Assembly: GCF_000427965.1 (NCBI RefSeq)
Contig: NZ_ATZA01000023.1
Location: 1-64,000 of the forward strand
Reading direction: 5' to 3'
DNA: 64,000 bases
Source of the DNA: Olivibacter sitiensis DSM 17696
GTDB lineage: Bacteria > Bacteroidota > Bacteroidia > Sphingobacteriales > Sphingobacteriaceae
The notes below the pieces were generated by a model that saw only the letters and a program-made list of their open reading frames with translations, made no database searches and had not been told where the DNA came from. How positions within the stretch are numbered: position 1 is the first letter of the stretch; every line of letters starts with the position of its first letter. A program made the position numbers and the translations under genes. Shown here piece by piece: positions 50,621 to 61,151 of the stretch.

Positions 50621-53600
50621 AAAGACTATTTCGCTTTTTACCATTCCTGATATTATTCCTCATACAGGAAATTGTCTCCGCACAGATTAACGTCAATATA
50701 CGCGTATTGCCTCCCTATCAGAGCCGCATCAGCGAATATGCCTCAAGACCAGATTTAATGTTGTTGACACTGACCAATACGGGGACGGTGACGAGGCAAG
50801 TGCAGCTTACGGGCTCTATCACGGGCGACAATGGGATGGCGGCATGGGTGAAGCCCGGCTACCGCAGTCCGCAACCCATTGAGTTGGCCCCAGGTCAGGC
50901 GATAAACCTGAATGGTAATGATATTGCCTTCCTGTTTGACCACAACCAGCTGGAATATACCGGTGTGAGCCGCATAGACTTCACCCGGGGTGTAGGCCTT
51001 GTGGAAGGAACCTATCAACTATGTATTAGGGCGCTCGACTATAATACGCATGCCCCCCTCAGTCCAGAAGAGCCTATTGGCTGTACGCAGCTCATCATCA
51101 GCAATGTGGAGCCGCCCACTATCATCATGCCCTTCAACGAGCAGGAAGTGAGGAACAGGGGCATACAGGCCTTTCCCATCACCTGGAGCACACCCCCCGG
51201 CGCTTCGCCGTTGACCCAATACAAGGTGAAAATGGTGGAAATGATCGCCCCCCGAAATCCCAATGATGCCATGCAGTCGGCTACCACGCCGCCTTTCTTT
51301 GAGGAGACGGTACCTTTCAATACGCTGTTGTATGGCCCAGCACATCCGCAGCTTACACCTGGTAGGCAATATGCCCTCATGGTGCAGGCCATCGATCCGT
51401 ATAATACCATCAGCTTTCGCAATCAGGGCATGAGCGAGGTGATTACTTTTACCTATGGAGAAATGCCACAAATCGTTATGACCGATTCGCTGGCCGTACC
51501 GGAAGTGGCATTGGTACCTAGTTGCAACTGTGCCATTACCGAGCTGCCCATGGGCAACAACGAGAACCGGCGCGTGCGCGTGAACAGCGAGATTCAGGTG
51601 AACCATTTCAAGATGAAAGTGACCAGCCTGACTTCCAAGAAAGGAAGAGCAGGACTGAGCGGCACAGGTACTATATTGCTGCCCATCAACGGACGGGACG
51701 TTCCTTTCGTGCGCCTAAAGGTGGCTTTCGACGACCTGTTGGTGACGCTGAACCGCGCCATGCAGCTGCAGATGATAGGTGGCGAGGTGACCGGAGCAAT
51801 CGCGGGCGATGCACCCCCAATGGATTTGGTTGCAGACAGTGCCGGACTCAAGGTGCTGGCCATGAGCCAGGGGCAGATCGATACACTGGAACGCTATTTT
51901 TCTGCCAATAAGCGCAAGAAGCTTTCTAGCTTGGAAAACAGCGCTTCCAGTAGTGGGCTAGACCTGCCCATTAACATGGATTTGGGCGACAATCCCATTG
52001 CCATGACGGCAGCCTATTTCAGTCCCACGCAGAGCTGGTTTGATGCCGTGGCGATCGTATCGGTACCGGACAGCAATACCACATTGCGTGTCGCTTTCAC
52101 GGGCGGCGGTATTTGTATGGAACCACAGGATATATGCGGGGAAGCTGAGCTGCACTTGGCCAAGGACATCCCATTGACCAATAGCGGGCAGACCCTCCTG
52201 GGTGGGGCCAATGGCTCGCAGGTATTCTTTGGCAGCGATGGCCTGGAGCAGCGCGTGGTCTTGCGCACGGGTACTGGCGATGGCCCGCCATTGCCTATTT
52301 TTGGCCCTATGACAGCCCTGTCGCAACCCATAAGCCATATAGGCCAGATGCCTGATTGCGGGTGTAAGACCGACGTCCCACAAGGACAGGCCGCTAATGG
52401 CAATGTCATAGTGGGCAGCGATATTGGTGTGAACTATTTTAGTATGAAAGTGCTAAGCGTCAACTCGTCCGGGGAGGGACTCAGCGGCACGGGCACCATT
52501 CCCTTGCCTATCATAGGAGCAGCTGTCTCCCAGCTCAAGCTGAGGGTGGTGTTCAGGGACTTGGTAGTCAATGCTGATATGCAGATGATGTCGGGGGAAA
52601 TCAGTGGGGTGATAGCCGGGGACGCAATGGGCCTGATACCCATCGCGGACAACCCCGAGATAGGTGCTATGCCGCTCAACTCCGATCAAATAAATCAGAT
52701 AGACCAATATTTCAACAATAACGCAAACCATTTGCTCTCGGCAATGGGCAACTCGGTATCGTCCGCGGGCTTTGAACTGCCACTGGGTATAGACAAGGGG
52801 CCACTGACCATCGGTATCACCAAGGTATTCTTCAATGCCAGCCAAAGCTGGATGGAAGCCGTTGCGGTGATGCGCACGCCCGATGGCGGGGCCGGTTCCA
52901 AAGTGGCATTTTCTGGCAGTGGTATTTGTATCAAGGCAAGCGACCTTTGTGGAGACGCCACCTTGTCGCTCAGTGAGGATTATGTCGTAGGCAGTACGGG
53001 GCTTTCGCTCAAGGGTGGGGCGGACGGTACGCACATCGTATTCAATAACGGCGGCTTCAAGCAACTGGGCGTCGTGGCCGAGTACCGCTTTCCGGAAGGA
53101 ACCATCATGAATGCCGCTACCCACGAAGAGGCAGTAATCAGCCTGTCGGCAACGACCGAAGAGGGCTGGCACGACTGGATAGCCAAAGTGACCTTTCCGG
53201 ACTTTTATGTGGCGGGTATGCAAAGCATCAGGTTTTCACAGGGAGACCGTGGGATATCCTATGACCATTCCGATCTGAAAAATCCCGATGGCATCCCCCC
53301 GCAGTTTGCTTCTTCGGACCCGAATGAAGTACCTATCAACACCGAGGCAAAAACCTGGCAGGGCTTGTATATCCCGCAAATCACGGTTTATCTGCCGGAG
53401 ATCATAAAAAACACGGGAAGTGGGGCGGGTATTTCCATTCTCGGCTCATCCATCATCATAGATAACAATGGCGTCACGGGCACCATCAAAAACAGTGGTA
53501 CGATACTGGACATTGGTGACGGTTCCATGGATGGATGGTATGCCTCCATCGACAACATAAACCTGGAGTTTTTCAAATCGGCTTTCAAAACGAGCAAGAT

Positions 53601-56600
53601 GACGGGCAAGATGGTGCTACCGGCATCTACCGACTATAGCAACACAAGCAACCAGCTCGACTATACCGCCACGTTGACCACCCCGCAGAATGGCGAGGGG
53701 TTGAGCTATAATTTTACGATAACCCCCAAGGACAACCTGGCATTTAATGCCCTGTTCATGAAAGTCAATCTCAATAGCAATTCCGAAATAGTGGCGAGCG
53801 GATCCTCGAGCGAATCGTTGACCGCAAAAGCGACCTTGTTCGGCAAGTTGAGTATTTCAAATACATCGGACATGAAAGTGCCGGGCATAGGTCGGGTCGA
53901 GCTGCCCGGTGTCACGTTTGAGCATCTCGAATTCATGACCTACGCACCTTTCATCAATAAGGAACAGTTTGTGGTCAAGCTCAGTTCCGATGCCAAGAAA
54001 GTGGCGGGGTTTGATTTTAACCTTGCCGTGGGAGACGGTAAGTCTAAGATGATCGAGCTGGTTTCTGCCGGGAATAGTGCGGAAGTGGGGATGATCTTTT
54101 CGGGCAATATCGATCTGGCGGGAGGACCCATATCGTGTAAGGCTGACGCTAGCTTCATGCTATCTTCCGGAATCAAAAAGGAAAACGGCCGTATCAGCTG
54201 GAGCGGTGTCGGGGGCAGGCTCCGGGATCTGTCCTTTGCCGGGGGAGCCGACCTGGGGGCTTTTAAGATCAAGGGAATAGTAAAATATTTTAACAAGAGC
54301 AGTGGCAATAACGTGGACGAGGGCTTTGTAGGTGCGTTGCAGACCAATATTGCGTCCCTGCTCACGGTGAATATGCGCGCCCGCTTTGGCACCAGGAGCG
54401 ATGCACAGGGCAATTTCAACTATTTCGATTTCAACGCCATGGTGGATTTCGGCCAGACGGGCATCACCTTTGCGCCCCCCGTACCTTTGGCGCTGTACGG
54501 ATTTGGCGGCGGTATCTATTACAATATGGGGCTGGACGATAAGTCCGTTCCCGCTGCGGCCAATGTTCCTACCGTCACGAAAACGGCCGATATGGATGTC
54601 GTTCCGGAGACCTATGCCAGTGAGCTGGATCCCAAAGAAGACGACAATATCGAACAACTGTTGGAGAATCCCGCGGGGCTCCGGCTGACTCCCAAACGAG
54701 GTGAATTTGGCTTACAGGCCACCATCCTTTTCGGGTTGACCAGTAGGAATACCCTGGATGCGGATGCCACGTTCTCCATGGGCTTCAAATCCGGAGGAGG
54801 TGTTGATTTTGTGCGCATCAACGGCAATGCCCGTATCCTGACGGACGTCAGCAAGCCCTTGCCCGAGCGGAACGGCGTATCCACCGGTGCGGGATGGCTA
54901 TCCATCGATTACAATTTTCCGGAAAAAACCTTTCATGCCGAAATCGGTGCTGCCTTAGGTCTCCCTAACGTGGAAAACCATGAGCTTATCTATGCTACGG
55001 GCGGGCTCGTCTTTCACTCCGAACCCGGGGGCTGGTACATCTACGCCGGCAGGCCGGAAGAATATGGCGAACCTAATCGAGTAGAGCTATTCAAAAGTAT
55101 ATTCAAAGGCACTTCCTATTTTGAGGTGGGCAGTATGGTAGATCCCATGCCGGACATTCCACAGAAGGTCAAAGACATCGTGGGATATGGCAATGCGCAG
55201 ACAGGCAAATTGAAAAAACCGCCCGAAGTGGCCAACAGGGGTGATTACAAGCCGGGAAGTGGCAGGGGGCTCATCTTCGGGTCACATACCGAATTCGGCT
55301 TTGATGGTTCTTTCCTGATGTTTTTTGGTACACTGAAAGCATATACCGGTTTCGACCTTTCCATCAAGCAGGGCATCACTTGTGACAATGTGATTGGCGC
55401 GGGCGGTCCGGGCGGTTGGTATGCGCAGGGCCAAGCTTACCTCGGGGCCCAGGCCAAGATAGGCATCCAGATCAATCTCTTTCTCATCAAAGGCAAGTTC
55501 ACCATATTTGATGCAGGGGCGGGAGCGGTGATACGCGCGGGTCTTCCCAACCCGGTGTGGATAGAGGGTGCCATAGGCGCTTACTTTAAGCTGTTCGATG
55601 GCGCTATTTCCAGCAATTTCAATTTCAGGGTGGCGCTGGGCGATAAATGTGAAAATGCCAATGCGGACGCCCTGGGCGGCCTGGAGATCATATCGGAGCT
55701 GCGGCCGGCCAACCAGACCAGCACGCCTGTACCGCTGACCGTATCGCCTATCGCCACTTTCAACCTCCAGATGGGCGGTGATTTTGGCAACGGAAGACGC
55801 CGGAGCGGCGAATTGGAATTTGACGACTATGAAAACGTGGATGACCACGGAAATCCGCGCAAGCGCTTTTTCCTGTTCGACAGATCCTGTATCATGGCTA
55901 CACTAGATGGACAGGACGTCACGCAACAATTGAGACCTGTGGACAACCAAGGATTTACTTTCTCCTTTGGCGGATCCGATTATCTGGAGAAAGATACCGA
56001 GTACACGTTCAAGATAGAAGCTAAGATGAAAGAACGCCGTTATTTGTCGCCCACTTCTTATACCTATGAGATCGTCAAGCAAAGCAACGGGCAGGATGCC
56101 ATGCAGGATATGGTCACCACGTTCAAGACCAATATGGGCTTCACGGAAATCCCGAGCTCGGAATATGCCCTCACCGGGCCACTGCATAGCCACAACGCCG
56201 TGCCTGTGCAGGAATATGGCGACATCATGTTTATCGAGATGAAGCGCCAGATCAGGAATTCGGATCCGTCGACTTTCTTTGAATATCCAGCAGGAACGAC
56301 ATACCACGCACGTCTTTTCAAGGATGGACAACGGCAGGGGCAGGATATCGCCGTGCGTTTTGAGCGGGCACGCAATCGACTGGACGATGGCACCAACACG
56401 GTGTACAACTCGCTGGGCAATGTCATTCACAGCGATGCGGATGCACATACGCTCATTGCCTGGGACAGGCAGGAACTTGTCAAAAGTGCCAGCTATACCG
56501 TTCTGTTGATCGCCAAGACACCGGGAGAAAGCTCGGGAAGTGACGCAGAGACTACGCTTAGCAAACGCGAGGCGACCGTATCTGCCACCAATGTAGGCAA

Positions 56601-57609
56601 TATTCAGATGTCCAACACGTTCCTGCTACGCTCCGCAAGGTTTGAGGGCGATATCAATGAACTATCCCCACGGGAGAAGATTGCCGGTGGCTATGCTTTC
56701 AGAACCAGCAGGTATGCCACTTATCAGGAAAAGCTCAATAACTTAAAGACGACCAATCTGTATCACCGGGAGGCCAATAATATCGTCAGTCCCTCGCGGA
56801 TGAAGGGACAGAACCTGCAGGCTTTCCGGGGGTGGATACCCCAGGCTTCCGACGGCAGTTACAACATCCGCTTCGGCATGCTCTCCAATTTTCCCGTAGA
56901 CGAGACCCTTTCGGGGGAATTGTTTAGCAAGGCTGATAGAGCGTCCTTTACGTCGGATGAAATCTTCCAGCCCGTCTATGAAGAGGGGCAGTTACAGCGA
57001 AATATCCGGACACCGCGCTTATATAATGTAGATAGACCTACAGGCTATGGTGACAACCTCAAGGAGTATATTGCCGAGCAGACGAGTATACCCCTGCAGC
57101 AGATCAAAGTTGAGTACGTAAGCCCTGGTCAACCGGGTAGTCGCGGAGGCATGCGATGTCATGTGCAAGGAGGCTCCGAGGGTTCGTTTACCAATAAGAT
57201 CACGGCAATAGGAGCCCAGATACCGACGGAATTGCCCCAGGCAAACCAGGCTACCGTCACCGAAAGCGGGATGATCATGATCACGGTTACTTTCACGGTA
57301 GACCAGCCGGTGATGTTCGTATCTCACCATGGGGAGATACTGGATTGTGAGTACCCGGCCACGCCAAGTTTCACGAACCCCATCCAAGCTGGTATAGACC
57401 GGCTGACGCAATGGGCGGTCAACTGGGGCGATGCAGGTGGTCCGGGTATTGGCGGAGGGGCTCCCGTCGTTCCCGGTGGCGGGATTCCGAGGTTTAACAG
57501 CGTGTCCGCCTGGCAAGCGGTAGGAGGCATTACGGATGCCGCCATTGGGGCAAACAACGTAAACAAGCAGCAGATTCAGAGCCAGGTAGGAAGCGCCTTG
57601 AGGTTTTAA
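50617..57609 (+). CDS. Giant TANFOR-like surface protein
   Basis: A 2330-residue secreted protein with a signal peptide ending VSAQI. The N-terminus (about 23-290: VNIRVLPPYQSRISEYASRPDLMLLTLTNTG, YQLCIRALDY, PPTIIMPFNEQEV, FPITWSTPPGASPLTQYKVKMVEM) matches my memory of the TANFOR domain followed by a fibronectin-like one. A roughly 260-residue module occurs twice (303-565 and 580-815). The long remainder is beta-rich with glycine-rich strands, some resembling barrel or solenoid pieces (about 1350-1720), and no catalytic motif. It has no type IX C-terminal sorting domain that I can see. Function unknown. Confidence 0.85.
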   Translation: MKRLFRFLPFLILFLIQEIVSAQINVNIRVLPPYQSRISEYASRPDLMLLTLTNTGTVTRQVQLTGSITGDNGMAAWVKPGYRSPQPIELAPGQAINLNGNDIAFLFDHNQLEYTGVSRIDFTRGVGLVEGTYQLCIRALDYNTHAPLSPEEPIGCTQLIISNVEPPTIIMPFNEQEVRNRGIQAFPITWSTPPGASPLTQYKVKMVEMIAPRNPNDAMQSATTPPFFEETVPFNTLLYGPAHPQLTPGRQYALMVQAIDPYNTISFRNQGMSEVITFTYGEMPQIVMTDSLAVPEVALVPSCNCAITELPMGNNENRRVRVNSEIQVNHFKMKVTSLTSKKGRAGLSGTGTILLPINGRDVPFVRLKVAFDDLLVTLNRAMQLQMIGGEVTGAIAGDAPPMDLVADSAGLKVLAMSQGQIDTLERYFSANKRKKLSSLENSASSSGLDLPINMDLGDNPIAMTAAYFSPTQSWFDAVAIVSVPDSNTTLRVAFTGGGICMEPQDICGEAELHLAKDIPLTNSGQTLLGGANGSQVFFGSDGLEQRVVLRTGTGDGPPLPIFGPMTALSQPISHIGQMPDCGCKTDVPQGQAANGNVIVGSDIGVNYFSMKVLSVNSSGEGLSGTGTIPLPIIGAAVSQLKLRVVFRDLVVNADMQMMSGEISGVIAGDAMGLIPIADNPEIGAMPLNSDQINQIDQYFNNNANHLLSAMGNSVSSAGFELPLGIDKGPLTIGITKVFFNASQSWMEAVAVMRTPDGGAGSKVAFSGSGICIKASDLCGDATLSLSEDYVVGSTGLSLKGGADGTHIVFNNGGFKQLGVVAEYRFPEGTIMNAATHEEAVISLSATTEEGWHDWIAKVTFPDFYVAGMQSIRFSQGDRGISYDHSDLKNPDGIPPQFASSDPNEVPINTEAKTWQGLYIPQITVYLPEIIKNTGSGAGISILGSSIIIDNNGVTGTIKNSGTILDIGDGSMDGWYASIDNINLEFFKSAFKTSKMTGKMVLPASTDYSNTSNQLDYTATLTTPQNGEGLSYNFTITPKDNLAFNALFMKVNLNSNSEIVASGSSSESLTAKATLFGKLSISNTSDMKVPGIGRVELPGVTFEHLEFMTYAPFINKEQFVVKLSSDAKKVAGFDFNLAVGDGKSKMIELVSAGNSAEVGMIFSGNIDLAGGPISCKADASFMLSSGIKKENGRISWSGVGGRLRDLSFAGGADLGAFKIKGIVKYFNKSSGNNVDEGFVGALQTNIASLLTVNMRARFGTRSDAQGNFNYFDFNAMVDFGQTGITFAPPVPLALYGFGGGIYYNMGLDDKSVPAAANVPTVTKTADMDVVPETYASELDPKEDDNIEQLLENPAGLRLTPKRGEFGLQATILFGLTSRNTLDADATFSMGFKSGGGVDFVRINGNARILTDVSKPLPERNGVSTGAGWLSIDYNFPEKTFHAEIGAALGLPNVENHELIYATGGLVFHSEPGGWYIYAGRPEEYGEPNRVELFKSIFKGTSYFEVGSMVDPMPDIPQKVKDIVGYGNAQTGKLKKPPEVANRGDYKPGSGRGLIFGSHTEFGFDGSFLMFFGTLKAYTGFDLSIKQGITCDNVIGAGGPGGWYAQGQAYLGAQAKIGIQINLFLIKGKFTIFDAGAGAVIRAGLPNPVWIEGAIGAYFKLFDGAISSNFNFRVALGDKCENANADALGGLEIISELRPANQTSTPVPLTVSPIATFNLQMGGDFGNGRRRSGELEFDDYENVDDHGNPRKRFFLFDRSCIMATLDGQDVTQQLRPVDNQGFTFSFGGSDYLEKDTEYTFKIEAKMKERRYLSPTSYTYEIVKQSNGQDAMQDMVTTFKTNMGFTEIPSSEYALTGPLHSHNAVPVQEYGDIMFIEMKRQIRNSDPSTFFEYPAGTTYHARLFKDGQRQGQDIAVRFERARNRLDDGTNTVYNSLGNVIHSDADAHTLIAWDRQELVKSASYTVLLIAKTPGESSGSDAETTLSKREATVSATNVGNIQMSNTFLLRSARFEGDINELSPREKIAGGYAFRTSRYATYQEKLNNLKTTNLYHREANNIVSPSRMKGQNLQAFRGWIPQASDGSYNIRFGMLSNFPVDETLSGELFSKADRASFTSDEIFQPVYEEGQLQRNIRTPRLYNVDRPTGYGDNLKEYIAEQTSIPLQQIKVEYVSPGQPGSRGGMRCHVQGGSEGSFTNKITAIGAQIPTELPQANQATVTESGMIMITVTFTVDQPVMFVSHHGEILDCEYPATPSFTNPIQAGIDRLTQWAVNWGDAGGPGIGGGAPVVPGGGIPRFNSVSAWQAVGGITDAAIGANNVNKQQIQSQVGSALRF

Positions 57610-57622
57610 AAAATGCAACAAC

Positions 57623-59713
57623 ATGGAAAAGGATAAAATAAGGAGAATGCTTGCCATGCACAGGGCCATGCGTCGTGCCGGGATAGTCACGGCTTTGCTG
57701 TGCCTATGTACGGTATTCGCTTATGCTCAGGAAGAATCCCTGGGCATCAGGGGAACCATAGTGGGAAAGGGAAAACCTTACAGGGACAGGATTTCCCTGC
57801 GCTGGAATATCAGCAATTACCAGGTGTTCAAGCAGCTCACTGCCGACGGCGTGCTCATCGACAGGATCGTCCTGGAAAAGGACAATAATGCGGAAAGCAA
57901 GGATTGGGTACGGGTCAGCCCCGACACGATAAGGGCCATTCCCCTGGAGCAGTTCGATACCCCGGACTTCGGAACGGATACCGCCAAGATGGTAGTGGCC
58001 CAGGGGCTGTACGGCAAAAGTGAATTTCCGACCGATATCCCGTTTTTGGAACAGATAAAGATGCAGGATGAAGACAGGCAAAACAGGCACCTGATGGTGT
58101 CGCTGTACGCAGCTATCAGTCCCGGTGCGGCACTGTCTGCCGGTCTGGCGTTTGAGGATGACATTGCTCCAGATACGGCCAAAAAGTACGTGTACCGCAT
58201 CTGTCCCGTCCGTCCCATCGGGGAATCCGGCCGGATAGACACCGGCTTTATATATGTGGTAGGCCATGACCTGCTGGCAACAGAGAAATACCGGGGCTTG
58301 CGTACAGAGGCAGGCGAGGGAAATATCGTGTTGCAATGGCCCAAGGAGGACAGCCCTTTTACGGGGTACTACATCGAACGTTCATTGGACAAAGAGAACT
58401 TCAACCGTGTAAACGAAAATATCTACCTGCCGGACAGTGATCCGGACACTACCAGGGCGAGCAAATATTATCACTACTACGATAGCGTGGCCAACTATAC
58501 CACCTACTACTACCGGTTGGTAGGCGTCAATGTGTTCGGCGAGCACATCGCCTTTGCAGATACCGTATCGGGTATGGCCGTGGACTATACGGCCCCGGCT
58601 GCGCCCCACCTGCAAATGGTGAAGGAGGAACGGGAAGTGACCCTCTCCTGGAACAAAGGGGCAGAAAGTGACCTGGCTGGATACTACGTGCTGAAAGGAA
58701 AAACCGTATCCGCATCTGACAGCCTGCTGGCCGATGAGATGCTACCGCCCAGCAGTACGGAATACAGGTTTACCTTGCCGGATGATTTCAATTCCTCCTA
58801 CTACCGCCTGATGGTGACCGACAGCGCGGGCAATGTCAATTATAGCAATGCGGTTTACGTATTCGTGCCGGACACGGTGCCACCGTCGGCTCCCGTGGGG
58901 CTTGCCGGTGGCATTGACACAATGGGTATCGTCACGCTGCATTGGCCGCTCAACAGCTCGAACAAGGCGCTGAGGGGATACAAGGTATATACCGCCAACC
59001 AAGCGGACCATCCGTTTATCCCGATAACGGATATCGTACCCGATACGACCTACACGTTTGATGCGGGGCTAAAAACGCTGAGCAAGCATCTGTATATCAC
59101 GATTGCCGCCATTGACGCCAGTTTTAACCATTCAGTGCTGAGCGAACCCATCATCATTACCAGGCCAGATACCATTGCGCCGCCGCACCCCGTCATTCTG
59201 GATTACCGCACCGGAAAGGAAGGCGTCCGTATCACCTGGTCGCAGGTAATGAGCGAGGATCTCTCGCATTATCAGCTCTTTCGCCGGGAGGCCAGTGAAA
59301 ATAGCTGGCAAATGCTGCTGGAAACAAGGGATACAAGCCATACGGATAGTACCGTGCGGTCTCGGAGGGCCTACGAGTATGCCCTTAGAGCGGTTGATTC
59401 CGTGGGGCTGCATTCGGATTATTCTTTTCCCCTGCACGTAAGGACGGGCAATTATGCCATCGACGGAAAGATTTCGGTAAGCGCAAAGTACGATGCCGAA
59501 CAGAAGCAGGTACATCTCGCCTGGGAAAAACCGGATAGGGAGGTCCGTTTTTTTGTCCTGTATAAGAACAAGGGGAGCGGACTGGTGATGTACGACTCGG
59601 TGGCTGCCACGCAATTCGCTTTCAGCGATTCTTCCCCCCGTCCGGCAAATGGCAACTATGGATTGAAGATAGTGTATGTAGACGGCAGCGAATCGGAAAT
59701 ATTAGTCTTTTAA
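57623..59713 (+). CDS. Fibronectin type III-repeat protein
   Basis: A 696-residue secreted protein (signal peptide ending FAYAQ). The chain contains about five fibronectin type III-like domains, for example GNIVLQWPKEDSPFTGYYIERS, APAAPHLQMVKEEREVTLSWNKGAESDLAGYYVLKG, VPPSAPVGLAGGIDTMGIVTLHWP, and TWSQVMSEDLSHYQLFRREA. It lies 13 bases after the TANFOR-like gene and completes the cluster. It is probably an extracellular adhesin or assembly partner; no enzyme motif is visible. Confidence 0.85.
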   Translation: MEKDKIRRMLAMHRAMRRAGIVTALLCLCTVFAYAQEESLGIRGTIVGKGKPYRDRISLRWNISNYQVFKQLTADGVLIDRIVLEKDNNAESKDWVRVSPDTIRAIPLEQFDTPDFGTDTAKMVVAQGLYGKSEFPTDIPFLEQIKMQDEDRQNRHLMVSLYAAISPGAALSAGLAFEDDIAPDTAKKYVYRICPVRPIGESGRIDTGFIYVVGHDLLATEKYRGLRTEAGEGNIVLQWPKEDSPFTGYYIERSLDKENFNRVNENIYLPDSDPDTTRASKYYHYYDSVANYTTYYYRLVGVNVFGEHIAFADTVSGMAVDYTAPAAPHLQMVKEEREVTLSWNKGAESDLAGYYVLKGKTVSASDSLLADEMLPPSSTEYRFTLPDDFNSSYYRLMVTDSAGNVNYSNAVYVFVPDTVPPSAPVGLAGGIDTMGIVTLHWPLNSSNKALRGYKVYTANQADHPFIPITDIVPDTTYTFDAGLKTLSKHLYITIAAIDASFNHSVLSEPIIITRPDTIAPPHPVILDYRTGKEGVRITWSQVMSEDLSHYQLFRREASENSWQMLLETRDTSHTDSTVRSRRAYEYALRAVDSVGLHSDYSFPLHVRTGNYAIDGKISVSAKYDAEQKQVHLAWEKPDREVRFFVLYKNKGSGLVMYDSVAATQFAFSDSSPRPANGNYGLKIVYVDGSESEILVF

Positions 59714-60029
59714 ACACGGGTGGCTTGGCTGCCGTCATCGCGCTGTTTTTGGATGACGGTGAGCGCACCGGCCTGCAAGAAAGACAATGTGGATGAGGAT
59801 CAGGACAATGGTGCATTCGGCAATTACGTTACTGTTTGCGTCAATAGAAATTAAAAACGGTACATCCACCGTCGTCTCAGATTGAGAGGAGTCGAAGCTT
59901 GGTGAATTTATGTTCGATTGGAACTGCTTTTTAATGGAAAATTAATGCATTATTAGGACGTAAAAAAATTAATATTAGTTATTTTAGCCGTTCTCAAAAA
60001 CCGATTATTTTATACGGATCGAAAAATAT
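59714..60029. other. Intergenic region with decayed lipoprotein trace
   Basis: About 316 bases. A short hydrophobic frame (AAVIALFL) in one frame, followed in another by APACKKDNVDEDQDNGAFGN and a stop at 59854, resembles the frameshifted start of a lipoprotein. CCGTCATC (59732-59739) and GATGACGG (59752-59759) form a small hairpin. No intact gene or promoter was identified. Confidence 0.35.
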
Positions 60030-61151
60030 ATGCATGTTTCGAAACCTGTCTTTTCCTGTTTTTTTGGATGTTTTCTGTTACTATCCCGGCAATTGCCAGC
60101 TCAGGAAACGGATCATTTAAATAGTCTCTCCATAAAAGCCAACTACGGCATCGACGTAGGCAACGGTAGTACCAATAGGTTTAAGAACTACATATACGGT
60201 TTACATGTGAGCTATGACAAGAACGTGGAATACAGTACGCATAGATGGATCAACTATTTTAATGTGAAGAATGTGTCTTTTGGTTTGCTATGGCACAATA
60301 TGAACCATGTGTTCGAGATCATTGACGGGAAGACCTATCCTGCTGGCCAAGCGATCGGTGTGCTGGCAGAATTGGATATTCAGCTGATAAGGATAGGTAA
60401 ATCTCGCATATATATTACGCCTGGCTTAGGAGGTACCTTTATTACCGAGAACATATTCACACAGCCTCAAACCTCTACCATAGGCAGTCACTTCAATTTC
60501 TCGATTACCGGCGAGTTATCTGCGGAAATGCCACTGAGCTCTAAAACAAGTTTGGCCGCGGGAGTGAATATAGCGCACTATTCCAATGGGGCAATCGTCG
60601 TACCCAATGAGGGTTTTAATGGCTTGGTAGGTTCCCTTGGGATAAAAACAAAGTTGGACAAGCCTCAAAACATAAAGTCCGAGCCAGAAAACTACCACCA
60701 TTTGGAAAGAAACAGTATAGAGTTTTGGCTAGGTACGGGAGTAAGGGGACAATATCGGGAGAAAACCGCGAAGTTTTGGCGTAGCGGGGCCTATGCGGGG
60801 TATAATTTTTTTGTCAATCGCGCGCTTAGCCTCAAATCTGGGATGCATATGGTTTATTACCACTCTGTATTTGACCCAACTGATTTTGACAAAACGTTCC
60901 AAAATTATGGTTCTTCTTATGACAGGGTACGGCTTGGCGTAGCAGTGGGTGCGGATTTTACGATGGGTAGGCTGGTGGTGACAGGGATGTATGGTAAGTA
61001 CTTGCATTACAATAGCTACCATAATATAAAATGGTATTGGACCTACGGCTTACGCTATTACCTGACGCCCCATTTTGGTCTACAAACTACTCACAACCTA
61101 CATATGGTGTACGCCGATTATATCAATTGGGGCCTGATCTTTAGGATATGA
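60030..61151 (+). CDS. PagL-like lipid A 3-O-deacylase
   Basis: A 373-residue outer-membrane protein with a signal peptide ending LPAQE. The acyloxyacyl hydrolase/PagL signature is HYSNG (His183 and Ser185 as the likely catalytic pair), preceded by a long strand-rich region (GIDVGNGSTNRFKNYIYGLHVSYDKN). PagL-type enzymes remove the 3-O-linked acyl chain of lipid A. It is longer than proteobacterial PagL, with an added C-terminal barrel-like part. Its end overlaps the convergent kinase gene by 11 bases. Confidence 0.85.
   Translation: MHVSKPVFSCFFGCFLLLSRQLPAQETDHLNSLSIKANYGIDVGNGSTNRFKNYIYGLHVSYDKNVEYSTHRWINYFNVKNVSFGLLWHNMNHVFEIIDGKTYPAGQAIGVLAELDIQLIRIGKSRIYITPGLGGTFITENIFTQPQTSTIGSHFNFSITGELSAEMPLSSKTSLAAGVNIAHYSNGAIVVPNEGFNGLVGSLGIKTKLDKPQNIKSEPENYHHLERNSIEFWLGTGVRGQYREKTAKFWRSGAYAGYNFFVNRALSLKSGMHMVYYHSVFDPTDFDKTFQNYGSSYDRVRLGVAVGADFTMGRLVVTGMYGKYLHYNSYHNIKWYWTYGLRYYLTPHFGLQTTHNLHMVYADYINWGLIFRI

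Noticed and set aside
51019-51606. 195-codon minus-strand ORF inside the TANFOR-like gene
   Set aside because: Antisense shadow of a GC-rich coding region; many other similar shadow frames occur over 50.6-59.7 kb.
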